Shown here piece by piece: positions 24,661 to 34,539 of a DNA stretch of 64,000 nt. This stretch comes from Emydura subglobosa (taxonomy: Eukaryota > Chordata > Testudines > Chelidae). The stretch spans positions 21,330,689 to 21,394,688 of the forward strand of contig ML679956.1 of assembly GCA_007922225.1 (NCBI GenBank), read 5' to 3'. Position 1 is the first letter of the stretch. Every line of letters begins with the position of its first letter. The position numbers were made by a program, and so were the translations under genes. The notes under the pieces were generated by a model. It was not told where the DNA came from. It was given only the letters and a program-made list of their open reading frames with translations, and did not search any database.

Positions 24661-25131
24661 CAAAGACCGGGAAGGCAATGTTTTTGTTGCTAGAGACTGA
24701 TGGAATCAGGAAGCTGAGCCACAGCAGGCACAGACAAAAATTCCCCCAGCAGTGCGCCACCAGGGGCTTCTCTACCACTACCTCCTCCTGGCTCACAAAC
24801 CACTCAGAAATCCTCCAGTTCAGCAATCAGCAGTGCAGCTTATTTATAGTGTGTAGTCCCACCACCTTCTTACTGTGCCCAGCTTGGGCTAGCTGTCCCA
24901 GGGACTCCTCAGCATCTGCACTCAGAGCCTCTGCTTACCTTCCACTCCCTGGCTTTTTTCCCTTTACTTCCTTCACCTGGTTCTGTATATAGCCCCTGGA
25001 TAATGAAGCTGACAGCTGCTTCCCATTCTCCAATCAGGTACAGGTGTGTCAAACCAGCTCCAATTTACCTTACTTAATTGGGGCTGGCATGACAGAGGGC
25101 TGGTTAAGCCCTTGCCCAGCCCTCTGTCACA
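24661..25131 (-). repeat. LTR-like repeat, minus orientation (candidate)
   Basis: Read on -, it begins TGTGACAGAGGGCTGG at 25131, a typical LTR opening. About 140 bases in is a TATA-like GGGCTATATACAG, followed by GC-richer sequence. I could not find the other terminus with confidence. TGTGACAG at 24556 on + could pair with CTGTCACA at 25131, but the flanks AGTTC and CTTCC do not match. Confidence 0.4.
25090..25129. repeat. Perfect 14 bp hairpin
   Basis: TGACAGAGGGCTGG (25090-25103) and its exact reverse complement CCAGCCCTCTGTCA (25116-25129) are separated by 12 bases. The hairpin lies at the start of the LTR-like repeat. Confidence 0.9.
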
Positions 25132-25218
25132 CTTCCTCGCACTAAGGGCAGGTGGTAACAAAGTGCCTTTCAATTCTGAGGTCTTCTGGGAAGCGTCACA
25201 GTGCTGAGAGAACAGTTT

Positions 25219-26530
25219 TTCATAGAGTCATATATTCTAAATCCAGAAAAAAAACCATTGTGATCATCTAATCTGACCTCCTGTATAACACAGGCAATAG
25301 AACCTCTCCAAAATAATTCCTAGAGAAAAACATCCAATCTTAATTTAAAAATTGGTAAATTGTTCCAATGTTTAACTACTCTCACTGTTAAAAAGTTATG
25401 CCTTATTTGCCGTCTGTTTATCTAGCTTCAATTTCCAGCCATTGGATCATGTTATACCTTCCTCTGCTAAACTGAAGAGCCCATTTATTAAATATTTGTT
25501 TGCCATGTAGGTACTTACAGATTGTAATCAAATCACCCCTTAGCCTTCTCTTTGTTAAGCTAAATAGATAGATTGAAGGAGCTCAATCACTGTAAGGCAT
25601 GTTTTCTAATCCTTTAAACGTTCTTCTGGCTCTTCTCTGAACTATCTCAAATTTATCAACATCCTTCTCAAATCATGGTCATCCCAGTGCCAAATACAGA
25701 GCTAAAATAACCTCTCTACTCCTACTCAAGGTTCTCTTATTTATGCATCACAGGATCACATTAGCTCTTTTGGCCATAGTCTGACATTGGGAGCTCATGT
25801 TGAGTTGATTTTCCACCACAATCCCCAAATCTTTTTCAGCCATTGCTTCCCAGGATAGAGTCGCGCATCCTGTAAATATGGCTATATTCTTTGTTCCTAG
25901 AAGTATGTATTTACTTTTAGCCATGTTGAAACTCATATTGTTTGCTAATGCCCAGTTTACCAAGATATTAAATGGCATAGGGAGAAGAAACAATTCCTGC
26001 GGGACCCCACTGGAAACAGACCTGCTTGATGAGGTTTACAGTTACATTTTGAGACCTATCAGTTAGCCAGTTTTTAATCAATTTAATGTGTGCCACATTC
26101 ATTTTATATTGTTCTATCTTTTTACTTAAAATGTCTCATGGTAGCAAGTCAAATGCCTTACAGAAGTCTAAGTATATTACGTTAACACTATTAGCTTTAT
26201 CAACCAAGTTTCAACAAACCAAGCTTTATCTTTTGATATCAAAAGATATCAAGTTAGTTTGATAGGATTTATTTTCCATAAAACCATGTTGATTTGCATT
26301 AAGTACCTTACATTCCTTTAGTTCTTCATTAATTGAGTCCCATATCAGCTGCTTTTTCATCTTGACTGGCATCAATGTCAGTCTAACAGGCCATTCATTA
26401 CTCGGGTCATCCTGTTTACCTTTTTTAAAAATTGGCACAAAATTAGCTTTCTTCCAATCTTCTGGAACTTCCCTCATGCTCCAAAAATTATTGAAAAATC
26501 CACATTTAATTCTTTGAAAAGTGAAGCCAC
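25219..26530 (-). pseudogene. Old CR1 LINE, degenerate reverse transcriptase
   Basis: A more diverged CR1 copy on -. From its 5' side it encodes VPEDWKKANFVPIFKKGK (about 26440), NANQHGFMENKSYQTNLI (about 26280), the SFNMAKSKYILLG and EKDLGIVVENQLNMSSQCQ region (25748-25993) and then a 3' part in broken frames. The 3' end at 25219 shows the CR1-style TTAGAATATATGACTCTATG on -. The segment with the catalytic F/YADD box is absent or unreadable. Stops and frameshifts occur throughout. Compared with the copy at 48.4 kb the identity to CR1 is clearly lower, so this is an older insertion. Confidence 0.85.
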
Positions 26531-27451
26531 TGCATGCATTGATGCATGGAGTAATACTAGGACTGGTTGAAAATTGATAAAATTTCACATTAAGAATATT
26601 TACCCAGTTCATTTTTGGGTAGTTTACAAGGCTTCAAAATTTTGTTTCCTGTGATATTTCAAGGATCAATTTTTTTTTCTGCAGATTGGCTTGTGGAATT
26701 CCCTTCTGGAATGACTCAAAAATATCAGGAATTCACAATTTTGCATATTCACCATGTCAGTGATATTGCAATGGCAGCCATCTTTTGAAATTCTGGAGAG
26801 AGAGACAAGGAAGGTTAGAACAGCACCTAAAACGGAAAGTCTCACACACACACACACACACACACACTTTATGGATTTTCATCAGACACCCTGGCTGCCC
26901 CAACCACATCAGGTAGGGATGGAACTGGATAGGGCTGTCCATATTCAGGTTTCACATCCAGCAGTGCCAGAGGGTCTACCCCAGAGCCTGCATCTTCAGT
27001 AAAGTACACATGTAACCTCACATTAGAATTAAGGTCGGCCAGAATGAGGGAGGCAAATTATAGGTTGAAAGTGTAAGACTTGATCCTGTGAGGTGCTGAT
27101 CACTCAGCCATCTACCCAGCAAGCATTTAAGCACACGATTAACTTTATCCATGAATGAGACTATTCACAAGTTAATGGGACTATTCATGCTTAAAGTTAA
27201 GAACTAGTTTAAGAGCTTTGCTTGATTGGGGCCAGATTGCTCAGCAACTTACAGGATCAAGTTGCAGATAAGCAAATCAGCCCATTTCCCACCAGGCCCT
27301 CAGAATTTCCCCAGAAGCCCATCAAAAGTATTACTTATTCATGTGATGTGACTTTACGGAGAACAAAATGTTATTTTAAACAAAAACAATAACAACAACA
27401 TGCAAAAAGGCAAGTATTGATATAGCCAACCTATACACCACTGGCAGGAAC
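26531..27451. other. Unassigned sequence
   Basis: No gene seen. It contains a CA microsatellite (26842-26867) and a degraded palindromic repeat at about 27077-27262: AAGCATTTAAGCACACGATTAA, then TTAATGGGACTATTC and TTAAAGTTAAG. It ends with GATTGGGGCCAG. Confidence 0.5.
26842..26867. repeat. (CA)n microsatellite
   Basis: About 13 CA units. Confidence 0.95.
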
Positions 27452-27720
27452 ATGTAGGGTATGTGTAGCTACACAATGCAGTGAAAAGTAGGCTGTGTCC
27501 ACACTGCAATGTATAGCTACATGCATCAGTGAAAGGCTCTGTCAGTGGGCGCCTTTCTCCACTGCCCGAGTCTTTCACTGAGGTGAGAAAAGACTCTGGC
27601 ATGAGGGAAGGGGGCGGGACACTACAGTGATAAAAACTGTACAGTACACATGGGAGGCACAGCTTGGGTATGTAGACAGCCATGCATGGTATAGAATATG
27701 TACTCAGACTTCAGGCATGT
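27452..27720. mobile_element. Possible Harbinger-type MITE
   Basis: GGCTGTGTCCACACTGCAAT near 27491 and the reverse complement of the right side (GGCTGTCTACATACCC, near 27680) resemble the GTCTACACTGC ends of the other MITEs here. The exact boundaries and target duplication are unclear. Confidence 0.4.
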
Positions 27721-28148
27721 CTTTACTCTACTAATCTAAACAGGGCCTCACACCATCTACCATCTATCTAATTATACGCATGCCAAAGGGCCATGTAGAG
27801 TACATACACTCCATGGCATTCTAGCACACCTCCAATAAGGAGCATATAGTGTGGACGTACTCTATATGTGAAAGCATACCATAAACTAGCCTTGCCACAA
27901 ACTACAGATATGTAACAGCTAGAGCTGGTTGAAAATAACACAGATGTTTCTGCAAATATTCACTAGAGATTTTAAATTAATTAACTTCAACTGTGTTTGT
28001 GCCACCTGTGCATTTGATTTCCACAAATATTATAGCAAGTGAGACTAATATTAGAAGTGTTCATCAAAATGGTGAATTTTAAGTGACTATTCCAGGAAGA
28101 TTTCTGAATTTGTGGTCATGAGTATTTGCACTGGAGAGCTACGCTCAT
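27721..28148. other. Unassigned sequence
   Basis: No gene seen; AT-rich. Confidence 0.45.
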
Positions 28149-28162
28149 TGTAGTGAGAGAGT

Positions 28163-28614
28163 ATGGCCTCCCTCAGAGACAGACAGAGAGGAACCCCCGC
28201 TCACACCCTAGTGCGTGAAGCCAGGACACCCACGCCCACTCCACCGAAAGCAGAAGGGTGGGACAGGAAGTATAAAAAGCTGGAGCTGCTGGAGGAGAAG
28301 GATGCCTCTCCCTCATTCTTGGTGCCCAAGCCCAACTGCTGCAGTGTAGTAGACCTGGAGGAGTTGCCTGCTGCCTGGGACCCAGTGGGGCTGCCAAAGC
28401 TGCCTGCAACACAGAGGAGCTGTTGCAGTTACCACTTGCTGTTTACCCTGGGGAGACAGATGATGACCCTGCGGCCCAGGTGCTCCAGGGAGGGGAGGTA
28501 GGAAGTAGCCCAGGGGAACCAGACAATCGTCCGGTTGTGCTGTGGCCTGATACCATGTCAGTGCATTGCGGCTGGAGCCCGCTGACCCAGTGGCAAAACA
28601 CTTTGCCACTGTGA
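28163..28614 (+). pseudogene. LTR-embedded open frame, frameshifted, unknown function
   Basis: Not recognised as a known gene. An ATG-started frame of 112 codons (28163-28501) begins 14 bases into the LTR. A second frame (28423-28614) takes over after a shift. Parts of both match the single frame in the related LTR at 46581-47045 (-). DLEELP here corresponds to DLDELP there, and LPLAVYP (ending 28449) to LPLAVFP. Further shared residues follow in G-S-x-P-G. In the six codons for PLAVYP the two copies differ at four sites, three of them synonymous third positions. That is coding-like but rests on little sequence. It could also simply be GC-rich non-coding LTR sequence. Confidence 0.3.
28589..28610. 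repeat. 9-4-9 palindrome in LTR
   Basis: AGTGGCAAA, spacer ACAC, TTTGCCACT. The same arms with spacer GTGG recur in the second LTR (46499-46520). Confidence 0.9.
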
Positions 28615-28998
28615 GAGTCCTGGGCTGGAACCCGGTGGAGTATGGTAGAGACAGGTCTTCTTACCCCCACCCCGCTATTGAACCCACCCTTGGGGTGGGT
28701 ATCTATCTCATCATAGGCCAGAAGGCTTGATGGTGCTCGCCCCTGCTTGTGAGCCCCTAGACTGTGTAATTGCCCTGCCCAGCCTGAGGGCCTGCAGCTA
28801 TCAACTGCTTGTTTGCTCTGTCTCTGCTGGAGGGACCAAAGCCCATAGGCTGCTTGCCTGCTTGGCCCCCTGTCTGAGGGGCCAGAGCCCCTAAATGCAA
28901 ATTTCCACCCTGTGAGCTATTATCCCCACAGAAGTGCTGTAGCGAGGTGGCATGGCGTCCCTCCCAGATGGACAGGGAGGTTGACCCAACCCCTTACA

Positions 28999-29339
28999 CT
29001 CATCTAATGAGGGAACAGAAACATGCCATGTGGTTTGTACATCCAATCCCAAATTGTTCCGTTTTGTAATATGAAACACTCAATAAAGTGTGAAATGTTC
29101 ACTTTCAAACAAGAAAGAAATCTCTTCATAGCAGAGATTTTTTCCCCAGGATTCTTTCTTTAAAGCAGGTCTATTTAAAGATTTGCTTCCTCTGCATGAA
29201 CTCTTCATGGCCTGGTTGAAAATATTAGATATTTAGCTCTAACTAACACCTTTCTAAATATGGCTAAATGTAAGATAGGTTCCTGTGCATGTGTTGGAAA
29301 ATTGGACACTACACTGTAAACCTACCTTCCATTTATAAT
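28999..29339. other. Unassigned sequence
   Basis: No gene seen between the solo LTR and the LINE that follows. Confidence 0.4.
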
Positions 29340-31150
29340 GTAACTGAAAAAAGAAACACTGTACCGACGGATGGAACACTTCAGTTCACTTCTCAACCAC
29401 CCTTCCAACATTTCTGGGGACGCAATTAATGCTCTTCCACAAAACCCATTAAAAGAAGAACTTGCCCTAGCTCCCATCATGAGTTGATGGCAAGCAAGCA
29501 GATGTTACAAGGGAAAAACTTCTGGACCTGATGGCATTCCACCAAAGAGCTATAAGCAGGATGGGCACCAAACCCTACTGCAAGGTACTTCACATGGATC
29601 TTCCATGCAAGAGCCAGTGCCACAGAATTTCAGTGATGCCAACATTGTCCACATCTGTAAACATAAAGGTGATGGTGCAAACTGTGATAAACACCGTGAC
29701 ATTTCACTACTCTCTGTTGCTTGGAAAAATATTGCACTGGTCATATTGAACTTAACACCTGCCTTGTGGAAACCATCTTCTCTGAGTCTTAGTATGGATT
29801 TTGGTCTAGATGGGCATCTAGACATGTTCTTCACACTTTCAGGAAAAGTGCCAGGAGTAAAACTTTGGTCTTTATATGGCATTCATCAACTAAGTTAAAG
29901 CTTTTGACTCAGTAAATCATGAGGGACTCAGGAAACTTTTGTTCATGCCCTGCAAAGTTTATTTCTGTTATTCAGTCCTTCCACGATGGGATAATGGCCA
30001 GAGTGGTGGAAAATGGTGAGATATCAGACCCCCTTCCTCTTTCCAATGGGACCAAACAAGCTTGTGTGCTGACTCCCACACTTTTTTCCATCCTTTTTTG
30101 CATTTTCCATATGCTCACACATGCATTTCATGGCATTGACAGAGTAGCATTTATTCAGTTCTGCATTGATGGGGAAGTTGTTCAATCTGCAACACTTCAG
30201 TACTTGCATGAAAGTGGCAAATTTACTCATTAAGGAGCTTTTTTTTGCTGATGACTGCACTGGTTGCTCTCAATTGATGACATTCAATTTATAATTGATC
30301 ACTTGGACCGTGCAGTCAATCCCTTTGATTTCACAATCAGCCCAAAAAATATTGAAGCTCTGTATCAACCTGTGCCAGGGATGCACATGTCTACCCAATT
30401 ATTAAGATCAACAATGCTTCTCTTAAGTCTGGGGAGAATTTTTTTTCTACCTAGGGAGTATCCTGTGACACAATGCCACAACTGATGATCAGATTACCTA
30501 GCACATAGGCCAGCTCTGCATTTGGAATATCCTCACACTGCCTGTGGAATGATAGGGCTGTCAAACTAAGCACTAAGCTAAACATCTTTTGGGCAGTTGT
30601 GTTCACAATGCTTCTATATGGTTGTAAGACATGGACAACATATTGCTTCCACAGTTGATCAGTTCCATATGCTCAGTTTTATGTCTGTTTGCAGAGTCAA
30701 ATGGTGGGACAAGATTCCCAATGTCAAAATCCTTAATCATTGTTAGATGGCTGGCAGTTAAAGCATGCTCATAAAAGTTCAGCTGCATTGACTTGGGCAT
30801 CTCTTTTGTATGGCCTACTTGAGAATACCCAAGCCCATATTTTATGGTCAGCTAAAGCAATGCACCCGTTCTCATGGTGGCCAGTAAAAACAATATCAAG
30901 ATAGACTGAAGTCAAGCTTGAAAGCATGTCAGATTGACCCCAGCAACTAGGAAGCAACATCCAATGGCAGAGCAAACCACATTTGTCCTGTCACTGTTAA
31001 CCACTTTGAAGCAAAACACATTAACAACTTATGTGAAAAACATGAATAGTGCAAAAGCAAGCATACAGCAGTCAGCAATGGTCTAGACTCTTTTCTGTCC
31101 CATGTGTAACTGTGTTTGCAGTTCTCACATTGGGCTAACCTCACATACAT
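29340..31150 (+). pseudogene. Decayed non-LTR retrotransposon, not CR1
   Basis: A LINE reverse transcriptase and C-terminal region in many short frames but in the correct order. HFSSLLNHPSNI is at about 29370, SGPDGIP at about 29520, VPQNFSDANIVHICKHKGDG at 29614-29673, ISLLSVA at about 29700, then a block with FHDGIMARVVENGE and SNGTKQACVLTPTLFSILF at 29970-30100 (the fingers/palm region). LADDC follows at about 30245 (catalytic aspartates kept, first position Leu), then YLGS near 30450, LLYGCKTWT near 30615, WDKIPNVKIL near 30710, and HWLGH with FYGQLKQ near 30790-30850. It ends near 31150 in what would be a zinc-finger-like tail. The motif set differs from CR1, L2 and the RTE copy at 34.5 kb; I do not assign the clade. 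Non-functional, old. Confidence 0.78.
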
Positions 31151-33347
31151 GTTGTAGGAATGATAGGGCTATATTTTAAATGATTGAAATATAGAATGGG
31201 CTCAAATGACTGTTAAGGATTTTATCTTTTTTCTCCTACATAGGTTAATTTTCCTGCATTGAAGATTTGGGAAATAAACCCAGTTCAGTGTGTGGTTTTT
31301 TTAAATGCATTAAAAGATTAAACAGGCAGTTAGAAAACAAATATAAGTTTAAGTGAAATATACTGCTAGCTAAGTGAACTTTCTTTTGACTTAAATTACA
31401 AGAGTACATTACAATGCTCAGATTAATATTACAGTTGGAATACAATCAATAAGTCAATGGTTCAATTTATCTGGATTGCTAATTACCATAATTGGAAATT
31501 AAATCATATTGAGTAAACTAAGAAAAATAATTCTCCTTAAGGTTTTATAGATAGATTGATGGGAGAATCCCTTTTTCTTTAACTTAATTAATTTAATTCA
31601 AAGTCTGCTGAAAGGAGCAGCAGTTACTTCATCTTGATTTTAAGGAAGTACGACTCTCAGAATAATTTCCTAGTAGCTTCTTTTTGGCCCCAATAACCAT
31701 TGTTGTTCACAAAATTTGTATTAAGCTTGATTTGTCAAATATATTTTCCTCCCTGCTTGACACAATACCCATACTTTTCTGACAGGCTGGCACAAAAACA
31801 AAATGATTTCTAAAACTCCAGACTTATAGCAGCTTTAGAATGACACTGGTTTAACCCTAGGATCCCGCACTGTTCAAATAGACTGAAAGGTATAGTGTCT
31901 ACTTTGGGGAACATTTAGTGACACACAAAGAGACATACTTATGCTACTGGGTGTTGGAGTGATTTCAGCATCCTTGAATTGCTCTACAGAAGGATTTTCA
32001 CACCTTCTTCTCTTTAAAGGCTCTAACTCACATGGTCTTAAATTGATATTTAGCGGTATCTCCATCAATGATATGACGTGATCTATGCTTTTCTATGTGG
32101 TGGGGCTCTAATCTTTATGTCTCTCGTGGTTACACACAGGTTCCACTTAGTCAGTGTTAGTGTTCTTCACTTCTCCTTCTTTGGTTGGCTGGCCCAGGGA
32201 ATGGAGCAGGATACAGCTTAAGGTATCTGATTGGTGCAAGCAAGTGCTCCCCTCCTTTCTCTGAATGATTGGCATCTTTTGTAAGGATCACTGACTCCTC
32301 TACCCTGCTCCAAGTGATACTCTTGTCTAATTAGGAGTTCTAGCATGTTGATATAGGTCATCAGGGACCAGTGACCAGACACCTACATCTTGGAGTTACA
32401 TCAAAAGTTCCAGTTAAGGGTGTACATGTCGTAACCCAATTTGCTAATGCAAACAGCAGTCTCCTGAAAAATGGATGCAAGAAACTGTCATGTGACGAGG
32501 AATTGTTATGCAAGCTTTCAATTTAGACCCCAGACTCAAATGTCTTGATTGTTTAAAAAAATCATGAATTATATTTAAGGATACTCATTAGCTGATTTCC
32601 ACACATACTCCTAACAATGAGGTAATTATGATACTGGGGAAATAGCCTAAGGAGTGGGGTAGCGGCTAGGACAAGTATGTAGCTTTTATCCTAAAGACCC
32701 ATGCTCTACATACAAAAGGCTGCTTCAACCATGTATTAACTATCCTAATTTTGTTATACATTAGGCCAGACAAAGTCACTCAAGCCTAAATCCAGATACA
32801 GCCTATGTTTCTTAATGTTCACTTAAAGTGTTTGTTGAATTCTCATACACTGACATGAGACTCCATCATCATCACTTAGTAAAGTGTCTGGGAAGAGATT
32901 TTCAAAAAGGACTGACTTTCACTGGTAGTTGGGTACTTAACTGCCATTTGTGCCTGTGAAAAGATCTCACAATGATAATTTCACCTCTTGATACCTGTCT
33001 CTCAGGTGTGTGCAGCTGAGGCGAATATCCATCCTTCCCTCCATCCCTTTATTATTTTTCTTTTCATACTTCCGCTTATCAAGATGTTTTATGTTCGCTT
33101 CTCAGTGAAGGAATGGAGGTGGCCCAGATCCAGATTTGGATCTGAATTTCCCCATGTTTGGCTGTATTCAGATCCAAGGTTTTGGTTTCAACCATTCCAG
33201 AAATAAGGGTGAGCTGTGAAGTATCAATCTAAACTTCCCCAAAATACAGCAGAGTTTGGATCTAGATTGCAGGAGCAGGAACATCTCTAGATTGCTGCTC
33301 TGATTGTTTTGTTCTTTGCTTTCAAATACTTGTAGGTACATACACAC
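31151..33347. other. Unassigned AT-rich sequence
   Basis: No gene recognised. Around 33123-33265 there is a repetitive GATCCAGATTTGGATC-type stretch with short inverted repeats, probably part of an unnamed repeat. Confidence 0.45.
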
Positions 33348-34539
33348 AAATGGCCATAGAAAGCCAGATCAATGGACCATCTAGCTCAGTATCCTGTCTT
33401 TTGACAGCGACCAATGCCAGATGCTTCAAGGGGAAAGAACAGAACAGGGCTATTATCAAGTGATCCAGTCCCAGCATCTGGCAGTCAGAGGGTTAGGGAC
33501 AACCAGACCATTGGATTTTGTCCCTGACTATCTTGGCTCAGAGCCATTGATGGACCTATCCTCCATGAACATGTCTAATTCTTTCTGGAACCCATTTGTA
33601 GTTTTGGCCTTCACGACATGCCCTGGCAACCAGTTCCACGGGTTGACTGTGCATTGTGTGAAGAAGTACTTACTTTTGTTTGTTTTAAATCTGCTGCCTA
33701 TTTATTTCATTGAATGGACTCTAGTTTTTGTGTTATGTGAAGAGGTAGATAACCCTCGCTTATTCACTTTCTCCACATCATTCATGATTTTATAGACCTC
33801 TTTCATATCCTCCCTTAGAAGTCTCTTTTCTACAATGAACAGTCTCAGTCTTCTTAATCTCTCCTCCTATGGAAACTGTTCCATATCTTTAATCATTTTT
33901 ACTGCCCTCCTTTGTACCTTTTTCAATTCTAAAATGCCTTTTTTGAGATGGGGACAACTAGAACCGAACACAGTATTGAAGTCCGAGTATATCATGGATT
34001 TATATAGTGGCATTTTGATATTTACTTTCTTATTATTTACCTCTTTCCTAATGGTTTCTAACATTGTTAGCTTTTTTGACTGCTACCGCACATTCCTTGG
34101 ATGTATTCCAAGAACTATCCAACATCACTCCAGATCTCTTTCTCGAGTGGTAACAACTAATTTAGACCTCATCATTTTATATGTATAATTGGGATTATGT
34201 TTTCTAATGTTCATTAATTTGCATTTGTTAATACTGAATTTCATCTGCCATTTTGTTGCCTTGTCACCCAGTTTTGGGAGATCTTTTTGTAACTCTGCAA
34301 TTTGCTTTGAACTTAATTATTTTGAGCAATTTTGTATCATCTGCAAACTTTGCCACCTCACTGTTTATCCCTTTTTCTAGATCATTTATGAATAAGTTGA
34401 ATAGCACTGGTCCCAGTACAGATTCCTGAGGACACCATTATTTACCTCTATCCATTCCCTAACAAGTAGTGTTATTCTATGTGCCTGATAATTCTTTACT
34501 ATAGTTTCAACCAATTTGCTTTTTACTGAAGTTAGGATC
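33348..34539 (-). pseudogene. CR1 LINE, 3' part, left of an RTE insertion
   Basis: The main part of a CR1 copy on -, with its 3' end near 33348 (CCAGATCAATGGACCATCTAG on + is the conserved CR1 3' untranslated segment). Coding remnants include LKKVQRRAVKMI (33867-34064), preceded by a region corresponding to INKCKLMNI and a GSVLGP-like stretch near 34415. The frame is broken repeatedly. On its 5' side the copy is interrupted at 34539 by the RTE element and resumes at 36269. Reading across the junction restores ILTSV, the expected CR1 motif. A large stretch between that motif and the GVPQGS-like region has been lost. Confidence 0.88.
34527..34539. repeat. 13 bp target site duplication, left copy
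   Basis: TGAAGTTAGGATC, identical to 36269-36281. The two copies bracket the RTE insertion. Confidence 0.93.

Larger units (their letters stand above)
28149..28998 (+). mobile_element. Solo LTR, 850 bp, 5 bp target duplication
   Basis: Begins TGTAG and ends TTACA, flanked by CTCAT on both sides (28144-28148 and 28999-29003). This is the signature of LTR-retrotransposon integration followed by loss of the interior. A TATA-like GTATAAAAAGC at about 28270 gives the + orientation. It is related to the solo LTR at 46031-47170: the same promoter layout, a shared 9-4-9 palindrome (28589-28610) and a shared coding-like stretch. Its last 60 bases (from 28936, TGTAGCGAGGTGGCATGGC) repeat its first 60, an internal duplication. 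A 5 bp duplication fits Gypsy or class III ERV; no internal genes are present to decide. Confidence 0.82.

Noticed and set aside
24556..25131. A solo LTR with TGTGACAG...CTGTCACA ends
   Set aside because: The ends pair, but the flanks AGTTC and CTTCC do not form a target duplication and a + strand LTR-like part overlaps. Kept only as LTR-like repeats.
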